The notes beneath the pieces were generated by a model that did not search any database, had not been told where the DNA came from, and was given only the letters and a program-made list of their open reading frames with translations. 64,000 nt of DNA, from assembly GCA_036277115.1 (NCBI GenBank), contig DASUNM010000023.1, positions 1,054,001 to 1,118,000 of the forward strand, read 5' to 3'. Made by a program: the position numbers and the translations under genes. Source of the stretch: Pyrinomonadaceae bacterium (lineage in GTDB: Bacteria; Acidobacteriota; Blastocatellia; Pyrinomonadales; Pyrinomonadaceae). This document shows, piece after piece, positions 16,606-27,300 of the stretch; the first letter of the stretch is position 1; each line of letters begins with the position of its first letter.

Positions 16606-17650
16606 CCGCGCTCCGACACTATTTCGAACAACACGATTCCAACTGACCACTCGAGCCCCGATGACAATCGAGGCTGCTTGCGCCCTGGTTCGATCGAACC
16701 CCGTCGGTGTGAAACTTGGCGATGAGCTATCGGGGGAGTTGAATTTCGCAACTCTTTTACGATCCGAAAGAAATTGCTAATCGGCTTCGTAAATCAAAAC
16801 GCAAAAGCGTTTCGAGTTAATCGCGAATTGGCTGACGGTTACTTGCGAGGGTAAAAAAATAATTGCGTTAAAACTGCTAATCGTTTCGTCAACTCGATCG
16901 CCGATACTCATCGTTAACCAGCAAGGGACTGGAATTATATGTAGGAAGATTTTTTTTGCAACTTCCAAATTGATTGAGTGCGATCAAATCATCAAACACG
17001 ATCATTTTACGGTTGCGAAGACTTAAGAATTTCTTCTTACCTTCGCAACATGTGTAGTGGTGACAGTTAGAAGAACGCTTGCTTCAAAGGCACTACTGAT
17101 AAATCTGCGATCCATGATGATTCTCCGCGAACGACAACCGAAAGATTGCTAATGAATTCATTGCATTGACCAGAACACATAAAGCGTTCGCCGTATGTTT
17201 CGCGCAACCCATGCGACTAAAAGGAGCTTGGGCCTACTATTAGTTGGCGGTTGATTGGAAGCGTTGTGAACCATCAACGTGGATGATCGAAGTCGAAATC
17301 AAAAATCCTTCTGATCCGTTATCGATTAATTCAGAAAACAATCTTCAGCTGCGCGCCGCTGACTGGAGCGCAAGCGTTCGCTTGCCAGTTCTGCAAGGAA
17401 GGCAACCGAGACCGTTGCGCTCCAGTCCGTAAGTGCTTCCGAGGAGAAGTAGTTCGCGGGAAAATATTACGCCCTCCCTCACGGTCGGGCTACTGCCCCG
17501 CATTTTGCTCGAGTTAGCAAGACTGTGAATGCTGTCGTGTTGTGCAAAATGCCCTAAGTTGTTGCGCCTTCGCCGGTTTTGCTGCTGCGGGAGTCTTCGT
17601 CCACAGGTTTTACACAGCGCCTGTGGAAGCTTGTGAATAGGTCGGAACGC
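16606..17650. other. gene-free stretch, relatively A+T-rich
   Basis: About 1 kb with no convincing reading frame. The first 600 bp are noticeably more A+T-rich than the surroundings and contain oligo-A and oligo-T runs. 17345-17430 holds an inverted pair (CTGGAGCGCAAGCG and CGTTGCGCTCCAG). 17471-17505 carries the CGCCCTCCCTCACGGTCGGG…CTGCCCCG word that also occurs as an inverted pair at 39388-39471. Short frames here have no homology that can be recognised. A small RNA cannot be excluded. Confidence 0.5.
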
Positions 17651-18061
17651 CTACTTTTTTGGCCGGTCTTTCAAACGAATGACAAATTTCAGCCCCGACC
17701 AGACGTCATTGATCGCGCAGACCTTCACGTCAACCAGCCCCTTTGCCAGACCGAGTTCTCTGACAACGTTGTCACTAAGATCCGATGCGACTCCGGACGT
17801 TTTCTTAGGCCAGCAAATCCAAAGCATGCCGGTCGGACGTAACTTCGCTGCGTAACTTGAAAACGTTCGCTCCAATTCACGCTTGGTTGTAACGAACAAC
17901 AACACGATATCAATCGGTTTGCGCGCGCGTGAGTTCACGGTGACGTTCGCCGGCAGAATCAACTCTTTAAAAACTTCGGCGGGCGCGTTTACAAAACGAA
18001 GGTTGAAACCGTCTTTGATACCAAGTTTTTTGGCGAGTGGTGTTCCAGAATATCCAGCCAT
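17651..18061 (-). CDS. DUF3052 family protein
   Basis: A 136-residue protein beginning MAGYSGTPLAKKLGIKDG, the characteristic opening of DUF3052 proteins. Later segments PIDIVLLFVTTKRELE, LRPTGMLWICWPKK and SDNVVRELGLAKGLVDVKVCAINDVWSG also match the family pattern. These are small soluble proteins of unknown function. One family member has been linked to polyketide or stress gene neighbourhoods, but nothing here supports a role. The gene is monocistronic, facing away from msrP across repeat DNA. Confidence 0.85.
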   Translation of the reverse strand: MAGYSGTPLAKKLGIKDGFNLRFVNAPAEVFKELILPANVTVNSRARKPIDIVLLFVTTKRELERTFSSYAAKLRPTGMLWICWPKKTSGVASDLSDNVVRELGLAKGLVDVKVCAINDVWSGLKFVIRLKDRPKK

Positions 18062-18077
18062 TAACGTTTTACGTCGG

Positions 18078-18180
18078 CATAACTCCCTCCCCGCAAGCGG
18101 GGAGGGTTGGGTGGGGTTAGCGCCGGTGCCAACCTCTCCCTCTTCCCCTCTCCGCTTGCGGAGAGGGGGGAAAGAAAACG
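18078..18180 (+). repeat. intergenic palindromic repeat (CCCTCCCCGCAAGCGGGGAGG type)
   Basis: Two hairpins, CTCCCCGCAAGCGGGGAG and CCTCTCCGCTTGCGGAGAGG, separated by GGGTTGGGTGGGG and CCCTCTTCCCC words. The class also occurs at 33098-33233, 36268-36350 and, in frame, inside truB at 60044-60142. Confidence 0.75.
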
Positions 18181-18345
18181 CCGTCTACAAACACAATTGA
18201 GAGCACTCTTTCAAAATTTTAAGATCCAGTCGCTAACTTTGACCGGTCAAAAAACGGGGCGATACTAAACTTGGAAAGCTTTGCGTTCAAGATGTTTGTG
18301 CTTCTGACATACGCGCTTTGCAAAATTCGCAACTAACAACCAGGG

Positions 18346-19329
18346 ATGCTGATTAAAAAGCCATCTGACATTCAGTCGAGCGAGATCACCGATCAAAAAG
18401 TGTATCTCAATCGGCGCTTGTTCATGCGCGGCGCGATTCTCGCCGGATCAGCCGCCGCAACTGGTTTGATTTACCGCAAGTTGAATCCATCGGCTCCTGT
18501 CGTCGAGTCGCGTCCGAAGATCGAGGTGGTTACCACGCCCACGGATGAAGCAATTCGCAACGCCTTTAAGACGAAAGAACCTCTGACATCGCTCGAAGAC
18601 ATCACCAACTACAACAACTTTTACGAGTTCTCGACCGTTAAGGAAGAAGTTGCGACCGCCGCGCGCGGTTTTGTTACGCGACCTTGGACGGTTGATGTTG
18701 GAGGTCTCGTCAGCAAGCCAAAGACATTTGACCTGGACGAGTTGCTGAAGCTGGCGCCACAGGAAGAGCGGATTTACCGGCTGCGCTGCGTTGAAGGCTG
18801 GTCGATGGTGATCCCCTGGGTCGGTTTTCCCTTGAACGCGCTGCTCAAACAGGTTGAGCCGCTCTCTACGGCCAAATACGTGGCGTTCCAAACGCTGCTC
18901 GATCCCAATCGCATGCCGAATCAGAACACGGGCGTACTCGATTGGCCGTACGTTGAGGGGTTGCGGCTCGACGAAGCCATGCATCCGCTGACGATTCTGG
19001 CGAGCGGCTTGTACGGCGAGACTCTGCCGCCGCAGGATGGCGCCCCGATTCGGTTGGTTGTGCCCTGGAAATACGGGTTTAAAAGCATTAAGTCAGTCGT
19101 AAAGATTACTTTGGTCGCCGATGAGCCGCCGACGACGTGGAACATACAGGCACCGAATGAGTATGGGTTTTACTCGAATGTAAATCCGGGTGTCAGCCAT
19201 CCACGTTGGAGCCAAAGCCACGAGCGTCGGATTGGTGAGTTCCGGGCTCGCGAGACGCTTTTGTTCAATGGCTACGCAGAACAGGTCGCGCATTTGTACG
19301 AGGGGATGGATTTAAGGGTGAATTACTGA
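18346..19329 (+). CDS. msrP: protein-methionine-sulfoxide reductase, catalytic molybdopterin subunit MsrP
   Basis: A 327-residue periplasmic Mo enzyme that reduces oxidised methionine residues in envelope proteins. The N-terminus carries a Tat signal (Arg23-Arg24 in [19 protein letters not shown]), consistent with export of the folded protein by the TatBC genes at 35.8-37.5 kb. The molybdenum ligand is Cys148 in [15 protein letters not shown]. The sulfite-oxidase-fold segments [38 protein letters not shown] and the [17 protein letters not shown] end match YedY/MsrP. The membrane partner msrQ follows 80 bp downstream, separated by an inverted repeat. Confidence 0.93.
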   Translation: MLIKKPSDIQSSEITDQKVYLNRRLFMRGAILAGSAAATGLIYRKLNPSAPVVESRPKIEVVTTPTDEAIRNAFKTKEPLTSLEDITNYNNFYEFSTVKEEVATAARGFVTRPWTVDVGGLVSKPKTFDLDELLKLAPQEERIYRLRCVEGWSMVIPWVGFPLNALLKQVEPLSTAKYVAFQTLLDPNRMPNQNTGVLDWPYVEGLRLDEAMHPLTILASGLYGETLPPQDGAPIRLVVPWKYGFKSIKSVVKITLVADEPPTTWNIQAPNEYGFYSNVNPGVSHPRWSQSHERRIGEFRARETLLFNGYAEQVAHLYEGMDLRVNY

Positions 19330-19334
19330 ATTGG

Positions 19335-19409
19335 TCGGTTTCAGTAGTCCGTTGTCAGTTGGGAAACCGAGTCAGCGGGACGATCGACAACCGACAACTG
19401 ACATTTTTC
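19335..19409 (+). repeat. inverted repeat of GTTGTCAGTTG words between msrP and msrQ
   Basis: CCGTTGTCAGTTGGGAAACC and GACAACCGACAACTGAC are near-complementary and fill the intergenic gap just before the msrQ ATG, another simple-word palindrome within an operon. Confidence 0.55.
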
Positions 19410-19410
19410 C

Positions 19411-20028
19411 ATGGACACTCGCTTTACCAAACTGGTTCTGATAATCAACGGCCTCGTGCCGCTGACGCTTTTGCTTTGGGACGTGTGGCGGAAGCAGGTG
19501 GGCGCGAATCCGCTCGAGTTTGTGACGCGCACGACAGGCATGCTGACGCTGGTTTTTCTGCTTATCACCCTCGCCGTCAGTCCATTGCGTCGCATCACCG
19601 GCTTAAACTGGTTGATCAAGCTTCGTCGGATGCTGGGCATCTTCGCGTTCTTTTACGGCGCGTTGCACCTTTTGACTTACATCGCGTTTGACCGGTTCTT
19701 TCGTTTCTCGACCATTCCGGCTGACATTGCCGGGCGACGTTTCATCGCCGTGGGCGTCGCGGCGTTCTTCCTGATGGTGCCGCTGGCAATCACTTCCACT
19801 GACGCGATGGTCAAGCGCTTGGGTGGCAAACGCTGGGCGCGTCTGCATCTCCTCATCTACCCCGCCGCAATTTTAGGTGTCCTGCATTTCTACATGCTGG
19901 TAAAATCTGACGTGCAGCGGCCGCTGACTTTTGCGTTTCTGCTGGCCGTGCTGCTGGGATTCAGGATTTTCGCGAAGTATCACCAAAGTCGAGAGCGGCT
20001 GACCGCCGACTTTAACCCACGCTTATGA
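19411..20028 (+). CDS. msrQ: heme-binding membrane subunit MsrQ
   Basis: A 205-residue inner-membrane protein of the ferric-reductase-like family that passes electrons from the quinone pool or a flavin reductase to MsrP. Six hydrophobic helices are visible. Histidines suited to heme ligation occur in YGALHLLTYIAFD, WARLHLLIYPAAILGVLHFYM, and the R-R-x-L-G motif LRRMLGIFAFFYG lies before the second helix pair. It pairs with the upstream msrP. The next gene (PilZ) overlaps its stop by 4 bp. Confidence 0.92.
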   Translation: MDTRFTKLVLIINGLVPLTLLLWDVWRKQVGANPLEFVTRTTGMLTLVFLLITLAVSPLRRITGLNWLIKLRRMLGIFAFFYGALHLLTYIAFDRFFRFSTIPADIAGRRFIAVGVAAFFLMVPLAITSTDAMVKRLGGKRWARLHLLIYPAAILGVLHFYMLVKSDVQRPLTFAFLLAVLLGFRIFAKYHQSRERLTADFNPRL

Positions 20029-20342
20029 CTGAGGAAAAGCGAGCAAGCGAGCGCGTCCCGGTGAATCTACCGACGTGTTGGCACGGCGCGACCGGCACAT
20101 ACGAAGGTCGCGTCGAGGATCTCAGCGTTACCGGTTGTTTTGTGAACACCAAAGGCCCGGTTGATGAGGGCGAGATTGTGAGCCTGCTGATTCAACTTCC
20201 TTCCGGTCGTTGGTTGCCAACACGCGGAAAAGTCGCGTTTTATCAGCAGCTGACCGGTTTCAGCATTTCGTTTTCGATTTTGGACGACAAAGAGCGCGAA
20301 ACCCTGAATGAACTTGTCGCGCAGCAATCGCCGAAAGCCTGA
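20025..20342 (+). CDS. PilZ domain protein, putative cyclic-di-GMP receptor
   Basis: A 105-residue single PilZ domain. Both ligand-binding motifs are complete: RxxxR as R6-ASE-R10 and DxSxxG as D32-L-S34-VT-G37, so c-di-GMP binding is expected. It starts within the msrQ stop (ATGA) and precedes a methyltransferase by 9 bp, so it appears to be in the same transcript. A diguanylate cyclase that could supply the ligand is encoded at 39.6-41.3 kb. The target process cannot be read from the sequence. Confidence 0.85.
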   Translation: MTEEKRASERVPVNLPTCWHGATGTYEGRVEDLSVTGCFVNTKGPVDEGEIVSLLIQLPSGRWLPTRGKVAFYQQLTGFSISFSILDDKERETLNELVAQQSPKA

Positions 20343-20351
20343 ACCCGCCCG

Positions 20352-21113
20352 ATGCTCGATCCGACCAAGCGCTTTTCCAACCGCGTAGAAAACTACCTGA
20401 AATATCGTCCGCGTTACCCAGCCGAAATCATTGCGCTGCTTGAGAAGGACTGCGCCCTGACGCGTGATTCGGTCATCGCCGATGTCGGTTCAGGCACCGG
20501 CTTTCTCAGCGAGTTATTCCTGCGCAACGGTAATCGCGTGCTTGGCGTCGAGCCGAATGCGGAAATGCGGGCTGCCGGCGAACGGCTCCTGGCTGATTAT
20601 CCGAACTTCTTGAGCGTTGATGCGACGGCCGAGGCCACGACGCTTTCCGACTCATCAGTTGACTTCATAACAGCCGGACAGGCCTTTCACTGGTTTGATC
20701 GAGAGAAGACTTACCGAGAGTTCCAGCGAATCCTGAAGACCGGTGGATGGGTCGTCATCGTCTGGAACACTTTCCCCACCGGCCGGAGCGCCCTGGTCAA
20801 AGCTTACGACGACGTCCTGGTGCGATACGGGACCGACTACCGCGAGGTCGCAAGCGAGATAGAAAACTCGGGCATTCAGACGTTCTTTCCGCCCGGTCAG
20901 TACCAGCGAGCACGATTCGATTTCCAGCAGACGTTTGACTGGAAAGGTTTTCAAGGGCGGCTGCTATCCGCTTCTTACGCGCCGAACGCCGACAGCGCCA
21001 ATTACGAGCCAATGCTGGGCGACCTGCGGCGGGTCTTCGATTCACATCAGAAAGATGGAGCCGTCGTCTTTGACTACGACACGGTGGTTTATTACGGCCG
21101 GCTGAATCGGTAA
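20352..21113 (+). CDS. class I SAM-dependent methyltransferase
   Basis: A 253-residue soluble methyltransferase of the UbiE/Tam-like group. Motif I is IADVGSGTGFLSELF (43-57), the acidic residue binding the SAM ribose is in GVEPNAEM, motif II is DFITAGQAFHWFD and motif III LKTGGWVVIVWNTF. The N-terminal FSNRVENYLKYRPRYP segment is common in this subgroup, often annotated as methyltransferase type 11. The substrate is unknown. It is convergent with the subtilase gene, with stops 8 bp apart. Confidence 0.85.
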   Translation: MLDPTKRFSNRVENYLKYRPRYPAEIIALLEKDCALTRDSVIADVGSGTGFLSELFLRNGNRVLGVEPNAEMRAAGERLLADYPNFLSVDATAEATTLSDSSVDFITAGQAFHWFDREKTYREFQRILKTGGWVVIVWNTFPTGRSALVKAYDDVLVRYGTDYREVASEIENSGIQTFFPPGQYQRARFDFQQTFDWKGFQGRLLSASYAPNADSANYEPMLGDLRRVFDSHQKDGAVVFDYDTVVYYGRLNR

Positions 21114-21120
21114 GAGAAAG

Positions 21121-24100
21121 CTACTGGACGGGCAACGCACTAAGGCGGGCCATGGCGCGGGCCAAATCCAGACGGGTAAACGCGGCTTGCGGACTAAAAG
21201 CCGTACCATTCGACTTAATTAGTCCATTCTGAATCGCGACGGCGACGTACCCACGCAAAGATGAAGGAATGGAAAGGGTATCCGTGAAAGTCAGCGGGTG
21301 TGTTCCCGTCTCGGCCTGTTGCTGCAAGCCGGCGGCACGAACCAGAGCCACCACAGCTGTCAGTCGATCAACCGTGACATTCGGCTGGAAGGTGCTGCCG
21401 GTAATGGATGGGAACAGAGCTCCGTTTGGTCCTGCCTGGGCGCTCTCAACGAATAACATCGTCGATCGATCGCGCACGTCGCTGTAACGTGACTGCGCCG
21501 GCAAATACTGAGGTACGCGCCCGCCCAACACCATCGCCTTTGCTAAGTCACTGCGCGTGACGGCAAATCCCGGACGGAAGTGTTGGCCGACGGGAGCCAT
21601 GACGAGCGAGCGAAAACTCTGCTGAATTCCGGCGACCGATGAGCTATCAAGGCCACCAATATCCGCCAGCGCCGGGTAACGGGCCTGGGTCACGCTCACA
21701 AATCCGAAGTAGCTCTGTCCCGCATTGGTTACGCCGTTTTCGGTGATTGGCACCGGCGCGCCCGCAGGGCCGATCACATTTGCGACGCGCGCAGTCCAAA
21801 CGCCCCCTGCCGGCGAATTAATCACCGAGCTTTGACGGCGTCCGGTAAGTCCCTGGGTGATTGCTTCATTGGCAATGGACTGCTCGCGTCCCGTTGTATC
21901 CAACAAAGAAAGGCTAAGTTTGCTGGTGCTCAAGAGTCCGCCCCACGCCACCTGCACCGACGCACGTAAAGCATCCTGCGGCAGCCAGACTGGCGAATCG
22001 TTGTATGCGCCCGGGACGACTGAGCCGCTGAAAAGCTGTGGCGTGCTTTCTTCAAACTCGACCTGATTCTGGAAAGCCAGCCCACGCCATTGACCGAAGC
22101 GTCTTTGCGGGAACGCTGCCTCAAGAACTGCCGCGTGACTGTTCAGCATTCCTGCGCCCACTTCGTGGATGTAGTAAGCCGTCAGCGGTGTGGCGGTGCG
22201 TTGCAAAATGTCGCGAACCTGAGCCGGGGTAAGTTGCGGGTTTGCCTCAAGCATTAAAGCAATTACGCCCGCGACGTGTGGCGCGGAAAAACTGGTGCCG
22301 CTGCCGGTCGTGTAATACGGCAGCTCATTCGCACTCAATTTCTTGTCCTCGACCAGGCCTCCGGCGGTAGTGATTGAGGCGACGGTGGCGGGCCGCAAAC
22401 TAACTTCATTAACACCGGGCGCAACCAGCGTCGGCCGAAACATCGGACTGCCGAACTCACCGCGGGACGAAAAGTTGGCCAACTGGCCTTGAATATCGGT
22501 CGCGCCCACGCTAACGACCCACGGAGCCACCGCATACGGGTTTATTGAATCGTCACCCGGCCCGGTATTACCGGCGGAAAAGACCACGTTCACGCCGTTA
22601 TCGGTGAGCATCTTCGTAGCTATGTTTACCGGGTCGTTAAAATCAAAGACTGTTTTTGCTGAGAAGCTGCAATTGACGACGCGTACATTGAAGCTGGACG
22701 AATTCGCCAGCAGGTAGTCAAAGCCCGAGAGAACAAAGAACAGATTAGCGTCGCCGGCACTCAGACCGAGGATATTTGCTCCCGTCGCTACCCCCGCATA
22801 TTTCCCGGCGGACTGCTGTCCGTTGCCGGCGATCACACCGGCGACGAATGTTCCATGACCGTAAACCTGGTCCGTGCTGGGCAGGTTAGGCGAGGCGACC
22901 GGGTAATTGAAACCAACACCCTGCCCTTGCGTGTCGGCTAACTTCACATTGTTAACCACGCGGCCTGCCAGATCGGCATGAGTGCCGTCAACTCCCGTGT
23001 CGAGCACCGCGACGGTGACGCCGCGACCACTCACTGCCACTCCGTGATTCGCCACCGTCAGCTCGTTATTTCTTTGCACGCGGTCTATTCCCGTTACATT
23101 TCGGGTAGCCGGTTCGAGATCCCAGCGAAACGTGCGGTTTCCATAGATTGAGCGGACGGAAGCCAGACGAGAAATCGCACTCAGCCGAGCTTTGGTGGTA
23201 GTCACCGAAATCATCGGCAACACCTGGTAACGCGTGCCCCCGAGAACTCCTATGCTCTGCAAGTCTGCAATATCCGCGTCCGTAGGCCGTTGGTGATAGA
23301 CGATTACCGCGGCGACGTTGCTGTCATCGGTCACGTTGTTCAGCAGCACTGCCAGTTCCGGATCCACGCCCGCGATGCCCACGCCGGCTCCGTTATCGTT
23401 GAGCGCTGCCATCAGCGCGGCTGTTCCAGTCTTCACAAAACTGTCGGCTCCACTAATGGTGATTCCGTCAGCACCGCTAACCGTGATGCCGTTGACGCGA
23501 GTTATCGTGACCGAGCCCGGCGTAATGGAAAAGATCACGCCGTCGGCGCCCGACGCGGTGATGCCGTCGGTTCCCGCAACTGCGATCGTGCTGTCGGCCC
23601 CGCTGGCCGTGATGCCATCTGATTTAGCTATGCCGCGGGTGTCAGCGCCGCTCGCGGTGATGCCGTTAGTGCCAGTGGCGATTACGTTATCGGCGCCGCT
23701 GGCCGTAATTCCGGTGGGGTTTCTGATGGTGACCGAATCAGCTTGATAAGTATTTCCGTCGGCTCCACTGATGGTAATTCCATTCGGGCCCGCCGCCGTA
23801 AGGCTATCCGCCCGGTTAATGGTGGTTGAATCTGCGCCCGAGGCGGTGATGCCGTCCGCTCCGCTGACCGTAATGCCATCAGCCCCGGAAGCAGTGATTC
23901 CGTCTGCGCCGGAAGCTGTAATGCCGTTTGGTTTGAAGGCGAGAAAGCTGTCAGCGCCGCTGACGGTGATTCCTGAAGTGTTAACAAAACTTACGCCGTC
24001 GGCGCCTGAGGCGGTGATGCCGTTTGAGCCGAATATAGTCAGACCGGCGAGCGCAGGTACGCTGCTCAGTATGACCACCAGAGTCAGCGCCAGTGCGGTT

Positions 24101-24129
24101 CTCGCTTTGTTGAAAAAGAGACGGCCCAT
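21121..24129 (-). CDS. secreted subtilisin-like (S8) serine protease with GIT-x-SGAD repeats and SLH-like C-terminus
   Basis: About 1002 residues from the ATG at 24129, which opens a classic signal peptide (MGRLFFNKARTALALTLVV … VPALA). The frame is open further upstream, with an ATG at 24276 as alternative start. Residues 29-230 hold 13 close copies of GIT-[AVI]-SGAD. A propeptide-like region (RPTDADIADLQSIGVLGG) follows. The S8 catalytic triad is complete: Asp377 (VLDTGVDGTH), His425 (GHGTFVAG), Ser613 (GTSFSAPHVAG), with oxyanion Asn in VFSAGNTG. The last 170 residues contain three SLH-like units (HFRPGFAVTRSDLAKAM, TFQPNVTVDRLTAVVALV, AFSPQAAFTRLDLARAM), implying attachment to the cell wall or S-layer. 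A large regulator gene lies upstream on the same strand. Confidence 0.88.
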   Translation of the reverse strand: MGRLFFNKARTALALTLVVILSSVPALAGLTIFGSNGITASGADGVSFVNTSGITVSGADSFLAFKPNGITASGADGITASGADGITVSGADGITASGADSTTINRADSLTAAGPNGITISGADGNTYQADSVTIRNPTGITASGADNVIATGTNGITASGADTRGIAKSDGITASGADSTIAVAGTDGITASGADGVIFSITPGSVTITRVNGITVSGADGITISGADSFVKTGTAALMAALNDNGAGVGIAGVDPELAVLLNNVTDDSNVAAVIVYHQRPTDADIADLQSIGVLGGTRYQVLPMISVTTTKARLSAISRLASVRSIYGNRTFRWDLEPATRNVTGIDRVQRNNELTVANHGVAVSGRGVTVAVLDTGVDGTHADLAGRVVNNVKLADTQGQGVGFNYPVASPNLPSTDQVYGHGTFVAGVIAGNGQQSAGKYAGVATGANILGLSAGDANLFFVLSGFDYLLANSSSFNVRVVNCSFSAKTVFDFNDPVNIATKMLTDNGVNVVFSAGNTGPGDDSINPYAVAPWVVSVGATDIQGQLANFSSRGEFGSPMFRPTLVAPGVNEVSLRPATVASITTAGGLVEDKKLSANELPYYTTGSGTSFSAPHVAGVIALMLEANPQLTPAQVRDILQRTATPLTAYYIHEVGAGMLNSHAAVLEAAFPQRRFGQWRGLAFQNQVEFEESTPQLFSGSVVPGAYNDSPVWLPQDALRASVQVAWGGLLSTSKLSLSLLDTTGREQSIANEAITQGLTGRRQSSVINSPAGGVWTARVANVIGPAGAPVPITENGVTNAGQSYFGFVSVTQARYPALADIGGLDSSSVAGIQQSFRSLVMAPVGQHFRPGFAVTRSDLAKAMVLGGRVPQYLPAQSRYSDVRDRSTMLFVESAQAGPNGALFPSITGSTFQPNVTVDRLTAVVALVRAAGLQQQAETGTHPLTFTDTLSIPSSLRGYVAVAIQNGLIKSNGTAFSPQAAFTRLDLARAMARLSALPVQ
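23440..24045 (-). repeat. coding repeat array encoding GIT-x-SGAD octads
   Basis: This 600-bp part of the S8 protease gene encodes about 13 near-perfect octads GIT[AVI]SGAD separated by 0 to about 14 residues, plus degenerate copies such as SLTAAGPN and VIATGTN. Four copies are strictly tandem in the middle. The regular small/beta-branched pattern suggests a beta-solenoid or extended stalk just after the signal peptide. Confidence 0.8.
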
Positions 24130-24329
24130 CTTAACAAGCCTACGCCACGGTCGGGTCAGGACAGCAGCTTGTTCGTTTACAAAATCGGAGGCGGTGTAGT
24201 TGTCAAAATACAGAACTGAGACGACCCGTGATTCTAAATTGCTTACTCGCGAGGGTTTGTTGCGTTCGGCTTGCATTTGAGTCGTGCTTTTCCTAAATCC
24301 CGCCAAATTTCCGCCGAAATTGACCCTAT

Positions 24330-27300
24330 TCAGCTTTCCATCAGTTCACGAAAAGCGTTCTGTGTCTGCATTGCAGGCTCGACGCCGAGCTCTTTTTGCA
24401 AGAGTTCCCGCAAAGTTTCGTATTGCTCTTTCACGGCGACGCGGTTCCCGACCGCGGCTTGGGCGCGCATCAGCATGCAATGGATGTCCTCGCGGAACGG
24501 GTCCTCGTGCAAGATCCGCTTCGCCAAGTCCATCGTCCGCGGCCATTCCGCCTTCTTTTCGGCAACGGCGGCCAGTGATTCCAGCATTCGCAGGTGCTGC
24601 TCGCGGTAATACGAACGTTGCTCATCGACCCAGGGCTCGTAAGTTCCCTGCATGAACTCGCCGCGATACAAGGCCACTGCCTCCTCGTAACACTCAATAC
24701 AGCGCGCATAGTTACGTTCGCGGCGCGCCGTTTCGCCATCGGCAATTAAGCGCTCCAGGGTGTCTGTGTCGATGCGATAAGAAAACTCGGGATTCAGTTG
24801 ATAGTCGCCGTCGCGATAGATGATGAAGTTTTGCTTCAACGGCTGGTTACTGTTGAGCGCCTTGCGAATATGCGAGATGGTCGGATGAAAGTTCTTTTCG
24901 ATCGTTTCGATATTGTCCTCAGTCCAGAACATGTCGATGATCGTGTCCTTTGGCGCGCGATGGTGCCGGCGCGACACGATGAAGCACAGAATGTCGCGGG
25001 CGCGGCGGGTGGTCCACGCATCAGCCGCAAAAGGCCGGGCCGGATCGCGGAAGATCTCGACCGGCCCCAGCATGTTTAGGGTTAGATCGACGAGGGGCCG
25101 AGGCGTTAGGTCCGTGGCCGTGACGGGTTGCGGCGCGATTGCTGCCACTACCGGGACCCCGGCGCGCAAATCTGCGGGCAGAATTTCCTGCGCCAGGTCT
25201 GAAGCGAAAAGCGACGGGCGATGCGCAATTTCCTGCCGCAGCCAATAGTCGTAATCGTATCGCGCGGCGAGATCCATGACTCGCCGCAGGTATTCGAGCA
25301 TTTGCGGCTCATGACCAAGTTCCGCCTCGCAGGTCGCCAGATCGATGCACGCCTGAGCTTCGTAGTAGTGAAGTCCGCGCGGGCGGAAATATTCGAGCGC
25401 GGGAACCAGCTCCTCGAGCGCCGCGCCAAATTCGCGTACGGCAATCCTGATTCGGACATGCGCCAACGTCGCCGTGAACACTCCGGCATCGTCATTGCGC
25501 GCCGAACGGAGCTCGATTAGCCGCTCAATCTGGTTGCGGGCGCGTGCCAGATCGCCGGCCTTCAGACTTAGCAGCGCTTGTTCTTCAAACAGTTCAACGC
25601 GCGATTGGTCGATACCGGCCTCTTCGTAAGCTCGCGCGGCCCGCTCATAAAACTCAGCTGCGCGCTTTAGCTCGCCGCGTTCACGGTAAAGATTGCCGTA
25701 GGCTTCAAAGGCTTCCCCCTGCTGGCCGACGAGATTGAAAAGCTGGCAGCGCTCCAGCGCCAAATCGAGATGCCTTTCGCACTCTTCCATCTCACCGCGA
25801 TACAGGTGGCACCGAGCAATGTTCAGGTGCGCCCAGGCCTCCTGCGGAATCGGCGCCTCGTGCCCGTCCGTGCGCAGCATGCGACGCAGCCAGTGCAGCG
25901 CTTCGCCAAAATCGCCGCGCATCATCGCGGGCAGACCCAGGTTGTGCGTGATCAGCCGAATGTGATGGTCGTCGTTCCGCTCTTCGGCGGATTGCAGCGC
26001 GACGCGAAACTCGCGCTCGGCGGCCGTCCAATCGCCCAGCGACACAAAACAGAGGCCGCGCGTGTTCCCGCACTTGGTGCGCACGGCCGACTCAGGTTTC
26101 GTCAGTTCAATTGCGCGATCGAGATAATTGAAAGCCGCGTCGCAATCGCCCTGACGTCGCGCAATCGTCGCCAGAGAGTGCAGCGCGTCGGCTTCGCCTT
26201 CGTCGTCGCCTTTGGAACGCAGCGCGGTCGCGGCCCGGCGGAAAAGACTTTGAGCGGTATCGAATTCCCCGCGCAGACGCGCGACTTCGGCCCGATGCGC
26301 CATCGCCCGCGGCTGCGCTTCCAGCACCGTGGGCGGCAAAGCCTCCGCCAACGAGACAAGCGAGGCGAGCTTGCCCGAGGCAATCCACTCGGCCCCATGC
26401 GCGGCGATTACTTCGCCGGCGCGTTCGAAGTCCTCGGCTTCCAGCAAATGGCGCACGCCCTGGTCCCAATCGCCGCGTTCGAGCAAGTGGTCCGCGCAGC
26501 GCACATGTTCCGCGGCCACGCCTGAAAGGCCGATCTCCGTGCGCAGACGCCGCCGGAGGAAACTCTGAAACAGCGGATGCAGACGATACTCTTCGCCGCG
26601 CGCGTCACTGGCGACCGTCAGAAAAACGTTCCGGCGCACGAGCTGCGGCAGGATGGCCGACGAAATCACTTCGGGATAGAGCCGCGCGCAGGTGTTCACT
26701 TCGATTCGATCCAGCAACGCCACGCGCATCAGGTATTGCTGAACGTCCTCCGGCTCAGCGTTGAAGACTTCTTCCGCAAAGTATTCAAAGATGTCGCGTT
26801 CCGACTGGTGCAGAACCCCAAGCGGATCGGCATGTCCTTCGCCGGCGGGCGCCTGCCGCTGCGCGACCTGCCGCACCAATTGCAGCGCCGTGATCCACCC
26901 GTGCGTGCGTTCGCCGTACTCTTGCAGTTGTGCCGGCGTCAGGGCCAGACCGAACACTTTGCGGAAGAGTTCTTGCGTTTCTTCCGCCGTGAAAAGCAGG
27001 TCGTTGCGGTCGATAATCGCTAGCGATTCCTGCGAACGCAGGCGGGCGAGCGCCAGCGGCGGCACGTCGCGCGAGATGATGATGACGTGGACGACATCCG
27101 GCAGATAAGTGATCAGCCGATCGACTACCGCATGAACCGGAGTTTCCGTGCCCAGGTGGTGATAATCGTCGAGCACGACGATTAGCTGCTGTTCAACACG
27201 CTCAAGAATCTCGTTCAGCAGCACGTCGGCGGCGCGCTCGGGCTCTTGCACCATCTCCCCCGCCTGCAAATACGCAAAGATCGTCTCGCCAAAATCGCTG

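Noticed and set aside
16777-16968. 63-codon frame in the gene-free stretch
   Set aside because: No ribosome binding site or homology, and it lies in A+T-rich non-coding DNA.
23318-23746. Repetitive frame on the plus strand opposite the octad array
   Set aside because: Its VMPSAPLAVMP repeats are the complement of the GIT-x-SGAD octads.
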